Below, piece by piece: positions 1 through 8,475 of a stretch of DNA of 64,000 nt. The notes under the pieces were generated by a model. The model was not told the origin of the DNA. It saw nothing but the letters and a program-made list of their open reading frames with translations, and did not search any database. The position numbers and the translations under genes were made by a program. The first letter of the stretch is position 1. Each line of letters begins with the position of its first letter. Source of the stretch: Anaerolineaceae bacterium (lineage in GTDB: Bacteria > Chloroflexota > Anaerolineae > Anaerolineales > Anaerolineaceae); assembly GCA_030653365.1 (NCBI GenBank), contig JAURZL010000018.1:1-64000 (forward strand), written 5' to 3'.

Positions 1-361
1 GCAATTTCCAATGCAGAATTCCAAAACCAACGTCAATGGAATAAACTTTCTTTGCACCATTTTGTAACAGACAATCAGTAAAACCCCCAGTAGAAGCACC
101 AACATCCACACAGATTTTTTCAGATAAATTATTAATTCCAAAACTGATCAAACCAGCTTCCAGTTTCTCACCACCTCTTGATACAAATTTTGGACCACTG
201 ATAATTTCAATGGTTGAATTTTCTTCAATTTTTTGAGATGGCTTAAAGACCCTTTCTCCATTGACCAGGACTTCGCCAGCCATAACCAACCGTTGCGCCA
301 AGCTCCGTGATTCCACCATCTTTTGATTATATAAATAAACATCCAGACGTATTTTTCCCAT
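1..361 (-). CDS. tlyA: TlyA-family rRNA 2'-O-methyltransferase (N-terminal part)
   Basis: Reading the minus strand from the ATG at 361-359 gives an open frame of 120 codons that runs off the left edge of the window. The protein begins MGKIRLDVYLYNQKMVESRS, an S4-type RNA-binding domain (about residues 1-60), followed by the family signature KFVSRGGEKLEAGL and then the start of the SAM-binding Rossmann fold, CVDVGASTGGFTDCLLQ. TlyA proteins methylate 16S/23S rRNA by 2'-O-methylation and are often mis-named hemolysin A. The start is supported by an AGGG just upstream. The gene diverges from the prenyltransferase operon at 481; the 119-bp gap must hold both promoters. The product is truncated only by the window edge. 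Confidence 0.9.
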   Translation of the reverse strand, partial: MGKIRLDVYLYNQKMVESRSLAQRLVMAGEVLVNGERVFKPSQKIEENSTIEIISGPKFVSRGGEKLEAGLISFGINNLSEKICVDVGASTGGFTDCLLQNGAKKVYSIDVGFGILHWKL

Positions 362-480
362 TCCCTAGATTTTACCTTAGCTTATCGTTTTTCAAGAAAT
401 GTGATGAAAAAAGAATTTTTTATCCAATCTTTCTATAGTATAAACTGATCAATTTTATTCAGTTATGATAATATAAATAC

Positions 481-1350
481 ATGCTTAAAGGGATCCTTAA
501 AGAAATGCGCATCCATCAATGGATCAAGAACACATTTGTCCTCATTCCGTTGGTATTTGATCGCCAATTATTCCTCATTGAACCTTTAACAAGAACTATC
601 ATTGGTTTTTTCATGTTTTGTTTTGTCTCATCCAGTGTTTATTTAATCAACGATATTTTGGATGTAGAAGCTGATAGAAAACATCCCCGAAAAAAATTTC
701 GACCAATCGCCTCAGGAAAATTACCTATTCCTATTGCTCTAATTTCAGCAAATATCCTGGTTTTGATCTCTTTTATTGGTTCATACTTTTTGTCCAAAAC
801 TTTCCTGGTTATCCTGGTTATTTATTTTTTAATCAACTTAGCATATTCTTTAAAATTAAAACATGTACCAATCCTGGATGTTATGATTATTGCATCGGGT
901 TTTGTCCTCAGGGTAGCTGCAGGTGTTTCCATCATTCAGGTAGAACGTTTTTCTCCCTGGTTATATGTGGTCACAACCGTTTTGGCATTGTTTTTCGGTC
1001 TTGGAAAGAGAAGAGGAGAGTTAGCAACCATTCAAGAAAAAAGCAATGATCAAAGAAAGGTTTTGGATGGTTACTCAATTCCTCTCCTCGATCAATTGAT
1101 TACGATCATATCTGCCACAACAATAATATCATTCTGTCTTTATACTTTTTCTGCTCCAAATCTGCCAGATAACCATACCATGATGTTGACCATTCCATTC
1201 GCAATTTATGGAATTTTCAGATATTTATACCTAATTCAAATAAAAAATGAGGGCGGAGCTCCGGATGAATTAGTATTTTCTGATCGTCCTCTCCAGATAA
1301 CTTTTCTCCTCTTTGCCTTCGCGGTAGTTATCATTTTTTATCTATTTTAA
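481..1350 (+). CDS. UbiA-family prenyltransferase, decaprenyl-phosphate phosphoribosyltransferase-like
   Basis: This is a 289-residue polytopic membrane protein of the UbiA superfamily. The first aspartate-rich motif is N57-D58-x-x-D61-x-x-x-D65, followed by HPRK (68-71) and RPIASGK (74-80); this HPxKxxRPIASG form is typical of the branch that includes decaprenyl-phosphate phosphoribosyltransferase (Rv3806c type), which transfers phosphoribose to polyprenyl phosphate. The second motif region is near SDRPLQI at the C-terminal end. About eight hydrophobic segments are visible. It heads an operon with mevalonate kinase (2-nt gap) and isopentenyl phosphate kinase, so a polyprenyl substrate fits the context. 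A different UbiA acceptor cannot be excluded. Family assignment is firm; exact substrate is inferred. Confidence 0.78.
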   Translation: MLKGILKEMRIHQWIKNTFVLIPLVFDRQLFLIEPLTRTIIGFFMFCFVSSSVYLINDILDVEADRKHPRKKFRPIASGKLPIPIALISANILVLISFIGSYFLSKTFLVILVIYFLINLAYSLKLKHVPILDVMIIASGFVLRVAAGVSIIQVERFSPWLYVVTTVLALFFGLGKRRGELATIQEKSNDQRKVLDGYSIPLLDQLITIISATTIISFCLYTFSAPNLPDNHTMMLTIPFAIYGIFRYLYLIQIKNEGGAPDELVFSDRPLQITFLLFAFAVVIIFYLF

Positions 1351-1352
1351 TC

Positions 1353-2312
1353 ATGCCAGCAACCATTTCATCTGCTCCAGGAAAAACAATCATTTTTGGT
1401 GAACATGCCGTTGTGTATGGGCAACCTGCAATCGCCATTCCAGTTAATGAGAGACGAGCAAAGGTAAAAATATTTCCAGTAATTGGTGTGTCCACAGAAC
1501 AAATCCAATTTATCGCTCCCCAGATTCAATTGGATAAAGAATATGAGGAATTATGTCCATCCCACCCCTTCAAAATCGCTATGTATGAAGTCAAGAAATT
1601 TCTAAATATCACCCAATATCCTTCCTGTAAAATTCACCTTACTTCAACTATCCCAATTTCTTCAGGATTAGGTTCAAGCGCAGCAATTTCAGTTGCACTG
1701 ATAAAAGGACTGTTTGAATTTATCGGATTTCAGCCAACCAAGGAAATTCTTTCTCAATTAGCCTATCAAATAGAAATCGAATTTCATGGACATCCCTCAG
1801 GGATCGATAATTCAGTAATTGCATTTAACCGACCAATTCTTTTTCAAAAAGAGAAAGATATTGAATTAATTGAACCAGGAGATGCTTTTGTTATTGTAAT
1901 CGCTGATAGCGGTATTATTAGCAATACAAAAATTGCTGTTGCTGGTGTTCGCGAACGTTGGTTAATTAATCGAAATGAATATGAAGCCTATTTTAATAAA
2001 ATTGGTGAATTAGTTATCCAGGCAAAAAAGGAAATTGAAATTGGAAACCATAGTGAACTAGGAAGATTAATGAGCATTAATCAAAAATTCTTGCAGAAAA
2101 TTGGAGTTTCTCATCCTTCGCTAGAAAATTTAATGAATATTGCCAACAAAAATGGAGCACTTGGTTCAAAACTGAGTGGAGGAGGATTGGGGGGAAATAT
2201 AATTGCCTTAACAAGGTTGGAAACAGCTGATTATTTATCTCAGGAATTGCTGAATAATGGAGCTGCACAAACAATCATAATGACATTAAAGAAAGAAATT
2301 GAAAATGAATAA
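1353..2312 (+). CDS. mvk: Mevalonate kinase (GHMP family)
   Basis: A cytosolic 319-residue GHMP kinase that phosphorylates mevalonate to mevalonate 5-phosphate. Motif 1 is at the N-terminus (APGKTIIFGEHAVVYG, residues 8-23). The ATP-binding glycine loop is PISSGLGSSAA (101-111). The HGHPSGIDN motif (145-153) carries the catalytic Asp, and the third GHMP motif KLSGGGLGGN lies near 273-282. These are mevalonate-kinase-specific forms rather than those of galactokinase or homoserine kinase. The gene starts two bases after the prenyltransferase stop and its 3' end overlaps the start of the isopentenyl phosphate kinase gene, so the three are surely co-transcribed. Together with the next gene it indicates an alternative mevalonate pathway. 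Confidence 0.92.
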   Translation: MPATISSAPGKTIIFGEHAVVYGQPAIAIPVNERRAKVKIFPVIGVSTEQIQFIAPQIQLDKEYEELCPSHPFKIAMYEVKKFLNITQYPSCKIHLTSTIPISSGLGSSAAISVALIKGLFEFIGFQPTKEILSQLAYQIEIEFHGHPSGIDNSVIAFNRPILFQKEKDIELIEPGDAFVIVIADSGIISNTKIAVAGVRERWLINRNEYEAYFNKIGELVIQAKKEIEIGNHSELGRLMSINQKFLQKIGVSHPSLENLMNIANKNGALGSKLSGGGLGGNIIALTRLETADYLSQELLNNGAAQTIIMTLKKEIENE

Positions 2313-3105
2313 TATCATTATGATCAAATGGGGTGGTTCATTAATTACTGACAAGGATAAACCATTTACACCCCGGCTGGACATTATTCAATCATTAGCC
2401 AATCAAATTAAAACAATTCTTGAAATCAATCACAGCCAAAAAATAATTTTAGGACATGGTTCAGGTTCCTTTGGACATGCAGTAGCCCATGAATACCAAA
2501 CACGATCTGGTATCAAGACTAAGGAAGATTGGTTGGGATTTTGCCGTGTTTGGCAGGCTGCAAGAAAGCTTAATATTATTGTCATGCAAGCACTACATGA
2601 TTGTGGATTACCTTGCATTACAATTCCACCTTCAGCATTTATGGCTTCTTCATCCGGAAAAGGGAATGACTTTTTTCATGCATCATTCGAGGCTGCTCTA
2701 AAAGCAAACATTATTCCAGTCGTGCATGGAGATGTTGTATTTGATGACGTTTTAGGTGGTACGATCTTGTCAACTGAAGATATTTTTTTATTTCTTGCTG
2801 GCTTTTTTAGACCAAAGAAAATTTTATTGGCAGGAATAGAACCATACATTTGGGCAGATTTTCCAAATAAACAAATCCCATTAAAAACAATCACAGCAAT
2901 AAATTTTTTAGAAATTCATTCCAGAATTGGCACCTCAACAAGTGTAGATGTAACCGGTGGTATGATTGAAAAGGTAAGATTAATGACTGATCTGGTCAAA
3001 AAATATCCAGAAATTAAAGTGAGTATTTTTTCCGGTTTAGTTCAAAATTGTTTGATAAAAGAAACATTGGGTGAATCGATTGGGACAACCATACAATTGG
3101 AGTAA
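2305..3105 (+). CDS. ipk: Isopentenyl phosphate kinase
   Basis: An amino-acid-kinase-fold enzyme (266 residues from the ATG at 2305) that converts isopentenyl phosphate to isopentenyl diphosphate. Visible signatures are IKWGGSLITDK at the N-terminus, GHGSGSFGH (50-58) with the catalytic histidine H58 that distinguishes IPK from other members of the fold, HGDVVFD, and DVTGGMIEK near the C-terminal third. The start overlaps the end of mevalonate kinase; a TTG at 2299 is an in-frame alternative. In the known alternative mevalonate pathway of archaea and Roseiflexus, phosphomevalonate is decarboxylated first and IPK acts last. The decarboxylase is not in this window. Confidence 0.92.
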   Translation: MNNIIMIKWGGSLITDKDKPFTPRLDIIQSLANQIKTILEINHSQKIILGHGSGSFGHAVAHEYQTRSGIKTKEDWLGFCRVWQAARKLNIIVMQALHDCGLPCITIPPSAFMASSSGKGNDFFHASFEAALKANIIPVVHGDVVFDDVLGGTILSTEDIFLFLAGFFRPKKILLAGIEPYIWADFPNKQIPLKTITAINFLEIHSRIGTSTSVDVTGGMIEKVRLMTDLVKKYPEIKVSIFSGLVQNCLIKETLGESIGTTIQLE

Positions 3106-3108
3106 GAG

Positions 3109-4263
3109 ATGGCAATAAATTCTTTAAAAATCTTGGAAGATAAAGAAGAAAAAATGTTAGCCCCATATGGAGCAAAAAGTAAAGATTCTAAAGGTAGACT
3201 TTATCCGGATAACGAGCCAGGTTATCGAACACGTTTCCAAAGAGATCGAGACCGGATTATTCATACGTCAGCATTCAGAAGGCTTGAATATAAAACACAG
3301 GTTTTTATTAATTATGAAGGGGATCATTATCGCACTCGCCTGACACATACTTTAGAAGTCACTCAAATCGGTCGTTCAATTGCACGCGCATTTGGAGCAA
3401 ATGAGGATCTTGTGGAAGCGATATGTCTTGCACATGATTTAGGTCACCCACCCTTTGGCCACTCTGGAGAAATGACACTCAATCGTTTATTGGTTAACCA
3501 GGGAGGATTTGATCATAATAAACAGTCTTTTCGAATTGTAACAAAATTAGAAAATCGTTATCCTGATTTTCCTGGTTTAAATCTTTCCTGGGAGGTACTG
3601 GAAGGTATCGTAAAACATGAATCTGAATATGATGTTTCGGACGCGAAAGACTTTGATCCAGATTTGCGTGGAAACATTGAGACCCAAATCGCAAATGTTG
3701 CAGATGAATTAGCATATACAGCCCATGACCTTGATGATGGGCTCAGATCGAAAATGATCAATCCTCAAATGTTAACGGGAATTGAACTGTGGGAAATTCT
3801 ATGTGCTTCATTACAGTGGAATGGAGGTGAACTAAATGATCTAACACGACATACTATGATCAGGCAGTTAATTGGTATGGAAATTGATGACGTATTAACG
3901 AAAACTGATGCATTGCTAAAAAACTATTCAATCCGGTCTGTAGAAAATGTACAGAAATTGGCATTTAATATTGTTGGATTCAGTGAAGATATGCATAGAA
4001 GGAATCGTACTCTAAAAGATTTTCTGTTTTCAAATCTTTATCGCCATTACCGTGTTCAAAGAATGTCATTTAAAGCTGATCAAATCTTAACCAAATTGTT
4101 CAGTACGTATATTGACGAACCAACAATTCTACCAAAACATATTCAGGATCGAATGCAAAAAAGTGTACCAGAAAGAGTTGTTTGCGATTACATTGCAGGT
4201 ATGACTGATCGTTTTGCAGTAGATGAGTATCAGAAGCTATTTGATCCGACTATACTACCATGA
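3109..4263 (+). CDS. dgt: dGTPase-like deoxynucleoside triphosphate triphosphohydrolase
   Basis: A 384-residue HD-domain protein. The metal-binding residues appear in order: H80 in RTRLTHTLEV, H109-D110 in LAHDLGHPPFGHSGE, and a later Asp in VADELAYTAHDLDDG. FRRLEYKTQVF near residues 56-66 and the overall length match the dGTPase-like family (type 2), which hydrolyses dNTPs to deoxynucleosides and triphosphate. It begins three bases after the IPK stop, so it probably closes the isoprenoid operon although its chemistry is unrelated. An inverted repeat and a dispersed palindromic element follow the gene. Family assignment is strong; the preferred dNTP is not readable from sequence. Confidence 0.9.
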   Translation: MAINSLKILEDKEEKMLAPYGAKSKDSKGRLYPDNEPGYRTRFQRDRDRIIHTSAFRRLEYKTQVFINYEGDHYRTRLTHTLEVTQIGRSIARAFGANEDLVEAICLAHDLGHPPFGHSGEMTLNRLLVNQGGFDHNKQSFRIVTKLENRYPDFPGLNLSWEVLEGIVKHESEYDVSDAKDFDPDLRGNIETQIANVADELAYTAHDLDDGLRSKMINPQMLTGIELWEILCASLQWNGGELNDLTRHTMIRQLIGMEIDDVLTKTDALLKNYSIRSVENVQKLAFNIVGFSEDMHRRNRTLKDFLFSNLYRHYRVQRMSFKADQILTKLFSTYIDEPTILPKHIQDRMQKSVPERVVCDYIAGMTDRFAVDEYQKLFDPTILP

Positions 4264-4266
4264 TAA

Positions 4267-4306
4267 AATTCACCTCCTGGAGAGAGTCTCTAAGGATTGG
4301 TGAATT
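4267..4306. terminator. Long hairpin after the dNTPase gene
   Basis: AATTCACC at 4267-4274 pairs with GGTGAATT at 4299-4306, with a second internal pairing TCCT/AGGA. There is no following T-run, so an intrinsic terminator role is possible but not certain. It sits directly after the dgt stop codon. Confidence 0.4.
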
Positions 4307-4329
4307 GATTTATTGATCAAAACTCTTTC

Positions 4330-4399
4330 CATCTTAGCGGTTGGTTTTTTTTGGGAATTTGCCCGCCAAAATAACCACCAACATCGTTTTTTTAAGATG
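4330..4399 (+). repeat. Dispersed intergenic palindromic repeat, copy 1
   Basis: A 70-bp imperfect palindrome beginning CATCTTAGCGGTTGG and ending TTTAAGATG, so the outer ends CATCTTA/TAAGATG are inverted repeats. The interior GTTGGTTTTTTTTGGG pairs imperfectly with the downstream CCCGCCAAAATAACCACCAAC. It lies between dgt and greA. Related copies occur at six other intergenic sites in this window. Confidence 0.75.
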
Positions 4400-4441
4400 A
4401 TACAATATTTAGATAATTGAAATATGTAGGATGGTGAATAA

Positions 4442-4909
4442 ATGGCAGAATCTTCATATCTAACCGCTGATGGGTTAGAAAAATTAAAAAAGGAACTCGC
4501 TCATCTTAAATCTACTGAGCGGGATGAATTATCCAAACGTTTAAGGGCAGCGATACAAATGGGAGACCTCTCAGAAAATGCAGATTATATCCAGGCAAAA
4601 GAAGAGCAGGGTTTTCTTGAAGGACGAATTATTGAATTAGAGAATCTACTAAATAATGTGAAAATTATTGAAGAAAAAGATAGAAAAAATGGAAAGGTTG
4701 ATATCGGCTCCATTGTCACAGTTCAAGAAAGCAATTATCCGGAAGAAACCTATTACCTGGTAGGCCCAAAAGAAGCTGATCCCAATAATGGAAAAATTTC
4801 TTATCAATCTCCAATCGGAAAATCGTTATTAAACCATAAATTAGGGGATGAAGTCTCCATAGAAACACCCGGTGGAAACCTTAAATTGAAAATAATCAAA
4901 ATTGAATAA
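4442..4909 (+). CDS. greA: Transcription elongation factor GreA
   Basis: A 155-residue protein of standard GreA length. The N-terminal coiled coil runs about residues 1-75 and contains LTADGLEKLKKELAHLK and the DLSENADYIQAKEEQ tip, where the acidic residues that stimulate RNA cleavage in backtracked RNA polymerase reside. The C-terminal FKBP-like globular domain contains GSIVTVQE and the SPIGKSLLNHKLGDEV signature. It stands alone: a repeat element lies upstream and a strong hairpin terminator downstream. AGGATGGTGA before the ATG provides the ribosome site. Confidence 0.96.
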   Translation: MAESSYLTADGLEKLKKELAHLKSTERDELSKRLRAAIQMGDLSENADYIQAKEEQGFLEGRIIELENLLNNVKIIEEKDRKNGKVDIGSIVTVQESNYPEETYYLVGPKEADPNNGKISYQSPIGKSLLNHKLGDEVSIETPGGNLKLKIIKIE

Positions 4910-4926
4910 ATTTGACATTAAAAAAA

Positions 4927-4947
4927 CCGGAGGTTCGACGCCTCCGG
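4927..4947. terminator. Bidirectional intrinsic terminator between greA and the membrane-protein gene
   Basis: CCGGAGG at 4927-4933 pairs with CCTCCGG at 4941-4947 around a TTCGACG loop. An A-run precedes it, so on the minus strand it becomes stem plus T-run and ends the gene at 4973-6034; it can also close greA. Confidence 0.85.
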
Positions 4948-4972
4948 CCTTATTAATTTAATTATTTGAGGA

Positions 4973-6034
4973 TCATTTCGGCCAGACAGCTAACTCCAAT
5001 GTCAATCGATCAAAAAAGCTATTTTCCGGCAAAGCGCCTTGACCATAATTCATGTCGACAACACGAGCTTCCAGTAATAATGTAGCTGTTTCCAGGATAA
5101 CTCTTCCACCAGGCTCAAGCAATACTGGTTCACCCTTTGAAGCAAGCCGACTTGCAATCGCTCCATCATCAAAAGCATGTTGGCTCATCATTACTTTCGT
5201 AACAGTCTGAATATCATTTTTATCAAATAACCAGACCTCGAAAGCTGTTATTTTTTTTGGCTCACCAACACCAATGGTTTCGGATATCCCAACGCCACAT
5301 TCACCTAAAAATTCACCAGAAGGAGAGTCAATACTGAAGGAGTCATCAAAGAGATCATCTCCGCTTACATAAGTACTCATGAACTGGGTAATCGGGACAT
5401 CTTGATCAGGAGCAGAATAGTCTGATGATAATCCTTCATAAGTATCCAATTCTGGTTGTTGGGTAGGCTTTACTCTTTCAGGTAGACTACCGCCTTCCCG
5501 TTTTCTGAGGAAGAAGATATAGACCAAAGCACCACCTATCAGAAGTGTAACAAAACATAACACACCAACCAGCACAAAAGGATTAAATCCGGACTTCTCT
5601 TCCTTTGGCTCACTAACTTCTTCTCCTGGAAGAACTGCTACTTCACTAGTTGGTTCCTGGCTTTCTTCGGTAATTATTTCTTCTGGAAGAGGAATTTGAG
5701 CCATCCCTAATGCCATTTTGAATTGATCAATGTCTGTAATAGTGAGACCACAATCTCCCGGCATCAACCCTGATAATTTATCCTCGCTAATTGAGCCCAA
5801 TTCTTCCAAACGCTCTTTTGCTTGTAAAGAATCGCCTGTCCTCATGAAAGAATGAATTACCATGCAAAAATAATCATCCTGTAATTCAGCACGAAGATAA
5901 GATGGATCTGCATCAGTCCATTTAACAGGCATTAAACCCCAACCAAGTATAGGCAAACCAATGATCAAACCTATGAGAAAACCAACACCTGCTGTAATCA
6001 AAGGTCTTTTTAGATATTCCTGGATTTTATCCAT
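4973..6034 (-). CDS. Uncharacterised membrane protein with two transmembrane segments
   Basis: I do not recognise this 353-residue protein. It has a hydrophobic segment at about 13-35 (LITAGVGFLIGLIIGLPILG), an acidic extracytoplasmic-looking region containing conserved-looking YFCMVIHSFMRTGDS, a Glu/Pro-rich stretch near 115-145, a second hydrophobic segment near 150-173 followed by KRRE-type positive residues, and a 110-residue C-terminal domain that is rich in Phe, Leu and Val and ends TLELAVWPK. Two membrane passes would put both ends on the cytoplasmic side. It follows topA on the same strand after a 111-bp gap and ends at the shared terminator. It may be lineage-specific. Confidence 0.7.
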   Translation of the reverse strand: MDKIQEYLKRPLITAGVGFLIGLIIGLPILGWGLMPVKWTDADPSYLRAELQDDYFCMVIHSFMRTGDSLQAKERLEELGSISEDKLSGLMPGDCGLTITDIDQFKMALGMAQIPLPEEIITEESQEPTSEVAVLPGEEVSEPKEEKSGFNPFVLVGVLCFVTLLIGGALVYIFFLRKREGGSLPERVKPTQQPELDTYEGLSSDYSAPDQDVPITQFMSTYVSGDDLFDDSFSIDSPSGEFLGECGVGISETIGVGEPKKITAFEVWLFDKNDIQTVTKVMMSQHAFDDGAIASRLASKGEPVLLEPGGRVILETATLLLEARVVDMNYGQGALPENSFFDRLTLELAVWPK

Positions 6035-6145
6035 TTTTCTGCTCCTGATAACTTGTTTTTTTAATTGGATTATTACATATCTGATTTTAGAACAAAACGT
6101 CTAAAGATGCAACAATACCAAACGCTTTTATCATAGTTGCAGAAT

Positions 6146-8464
6146 TTATGCCAACTCTTCTTTATCACCTGTCAATATTTTCGCCTGTAAAAATGTTTCG
6201 CTGCACTTCAAACATTGAAGGTCGCGTTTATTTGAAACTACCAGGGTGCCATTACAATTCGGGCACGGTTCTGAAACAGGTTGTTTCCAGGAAGTAAATT
6301 GACAATCTGGATAATTAGAACAGCCATAAAAAATTCGTCCTTTTCTGGTTCGCCTGATAACAACCTCACCGGTTGAACAATCGGGACACTTTGCACCAAT
6401 CTTTTCCAGAATCGGTTCTGTATATCGACAGGTTGGAAAATTACTGCAACTTATGAATTTTCCAAATCTCCCAAATCGAATTACTAATTCGTGACCACAT
6501 TTGGGACAATCCCGCCCTATTTTTTCAAGTTCTGTTTTTGTCTCAGGCATCTCTTCTTTTGCACGTGCTAAATGTACAGAAAAATCTTTGTAAAAATCTT
6601 TTATGACAGAGTTCCAATTCTTTTCTCCTGATGCAACTTGATCCAAAGATGTTTCCATAGAAGCAGTAAAACCAGGGTCGACAACCTCAGTAAAATGTTC
6701 AACTAATAAATCATTGACGATCATTCCAGTTTCAGTCGGGATTAACCGTTTTTTCTCCCGTTCTACATATCCTCTTTCTTGTATTGTGGAAAGAATTGGT
6801 GCATAGGTTGAAGGACGTCCAATTCCATATTCCTCCAATAATTGAACCAATGAAGCCTCTGTAAACCGGGGTGCAGGCTGGGTAAAGTGTTGTTCCGGAA
6901 TTAATCTCTCTAATTCCTGTTTTTGACCATCAGCAAGATTTGCCGGTAATAACACACCGGTGTCATTTCCATTAAGTTTATCTTCATCTTTGGCTTCTTC
7001 ATAAACAACCAAAAATCCTGAAAATCTTATAGTTGATCCAGAAGCTCTGAAATCATATTGATTAATTTTCCCATCTGCCTGAATTTCAACGGATACCGTA
7101 TCATAAATCACAGCTTCCATTTGTGAAGCAACAAACCTTTTCCAGATTAGCTGATAAAGTTTAAATTGGTCACCTTTTACATATTTTTTTACGCCCTCAG
7201 GAGAACGTAAAACTGATGTAGGTCTGATTGCTTCATGCGCTTCCTGCGCTTTTACCGCTCTGGTTTTATGTTGCGGAAGTGCTCCTGGAACAAATTCTTT
7301 ACCAAATTTTTTAACAATATAACTTCTTGCTTCTTTCTGTGCAATTTCTGAAATATTAGTCGAATCGGTTCGCATATATGTGATCAAACCGGCCGTCCCC
7401 CCTTCACCAACATCCAGCCCTTCGTATAATTGTTGCGCTAAAGCCATCGTTCTTCTAGCTGTAAATCCTAAACGCCGAGAAGCTTCCTGTTGTAGCGAAC
7501 TCGTAATGAAAGGAGCAGGTGCTTTTCTCTTTCTTTCCCCTTTTTTCACTTTAGTTATCCAATAATTCGCTTGTTCCAAATCTTCCAGATAACTGTGAGT
7601 CTTCTCTTTAGTCGGTAATGTGATGTCTTCACTGTTAATTCGGGTTAATTTCGCAATGTATGTCTTTTTCGTATTCTCAGGTCGTAGTTCAGCTTCAATC
7701 GTCCAGTATTCTTCTTGAATAAAGTCTTCAATTTCTCTCTCACGTTCAACGATTAATCTTAAAGCAACAGATTGAACCCTTCCTGCTGATAATCGGCTCC
7801 GAACTTTTTGCCAGAGCAAAGGACTGAGATTATACCCAACCAGTCGATCGAGGATTCTTCGAGCTTGTTGTGCATTGACAAGGTCCATGTTGATTGCTCT
7901 TGGATGCCCAAACGCTTCTTCGATTGCAGGTTTCGTAATTTCATGAAATACAACTCGATTCGTTCTCGAGAGGTCAATTTCAGCTGCTTCCACCAGATGC
8001 CATGCGATAGCTTCCCCTTCGCGATCAGGATCCGTAGCCAGAAAGATTTGCTCTGCACTTTTGGCTAATTGTTTAAGTTCTTTAACCACTGGTCTTTTTT
8101 CGTTTGGAACTCGATATTTTGGCGAAAAATGGTTGTTTACATCCACTGATAATTCTGATCGCAAAAGATCCCGAACATGTCCAATAGAGGCTTTTACTGT
8201 ATATTCTTTGCCTAAATATCGTTGAACAGTCCTGGCTTTTGCTGGAGACTCTACGATTACAAGCTTTCCATTTAATTTTGGTTCTTTTTTTACTGATGGT
8301 GGTGGCGTTAAATGAGTATGTTCTTCAGTTTTTCCAGTGCGATATAAAGCGGTTCCACAAACAAAACAAACTCCCTTCGTTACGGGAGCTCCAATCTTAT
8401 TGAAAGTTGCCTCAGGATTTTTAATTTCTCGTTTTGTTCTGCATTTTACACAATAAGCTTCCAA
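6146..8464 (-). CDS. topA: DNA topoisomerase I with an extra N-terminal zinc ribbon
   Basis: A 772-residue type IA topoisomerase that relaxes negative supercoils. The Toprim domain begins KLVIVESPAKARTVQRYLG (67-85) with the acidic DPDREGEA at about 145-152. The nucleophile is Y363 in GLITYMRTDST. Three C-terminal zinc-ribbon modules follow: CPKCGHEL...CSNFPTC, CPDCS...CSNYPDC and CPNC...CLKC. Unusually, the first 45 residues form a separate CxxC...CxxC ribbon (C5-x-x-C8, C33-x-x-C36), resembling DUF5679. Translation starts at TTG 8464, supported by an AGGAGG eight bases upstream. It is the downstream gene of the ffh-rpsP-khpA-rimM-dprA-manC unit. Confidence 0.95.
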   Translation of the reverse strand: MEAYCVKCRTKREIKNPEATFNKIGAPVTKGVCFVCGTALYRTGKTEEHTHLTPPPSVKKEPKLNGKLVIVESPAKARTVQRYLGKEYTVKASIGHVRDLLRSELSVDVNNHFSPKYRVPNEKRPVVKELKQLAKSAEQIFLATDPDREGEAIAWHLVEAAEIDLSRTNRVVFHEITKPAIEEAFGHPRAINMDLVNAQQARRILDRLVGYNLSPLLWQKVRSRLSAGRVQSVALRLIVEREREIEDFIQEEYWTIEAELRPENTKKTYIAKLTRINSEDITLPTKEKTHSYLEDLEQANYWITKVKKGERKRKAPAPFITSSLQQEASRRLGFTARRTMALAQQLYEGLDVGEGGTAGLITYMRTDSTNISEIAQKEARSYIVKKFGKEFVPGALPQHKTRAVKAQEAHEAIRPTSVLRSPEGVKKYVKGDQFKLYQLIWKRFVASQMEAVIYDTVSVEIQADGKINQYDFRASGSTIRFSGFLVVYEEAKDEDKLNGNDTGVLLPANLADGQKQELERLIPEQHFTQPAPRFTEASLVQLLEEYGIGRPSTYAPILSTIQERGYVEREKKRLIPTETGMIVNDLLVEHFTEVVDPGFTASMETSLDQVASGEKNWNSVIKDFYKDFSVHLARAKEEMPETKTELEKIGRDCPKCGHELVIRFGRFGKFISCSNFPTCRYTEPILEKIGAKCPDCSTGEVVIRRTRKGRIFYGCSNYPDCQFTSWKQPVSEPCPNCNGTLVVSNKRDLQCLKCSETFLQAKILTGDKEELA

Positions 8465-8475
8465 AACAGTTCCTC

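Noticed and set aside
148..342. 64-codon open frame on the minus strand
   Set aside because: It is out of frame with tlyA, whose conserved sequence covers the same bases.
7759..8058. 99-codon frame within topA
   Set aside because: Same strand, different frame from the well-conserved topoisomerase; no features.
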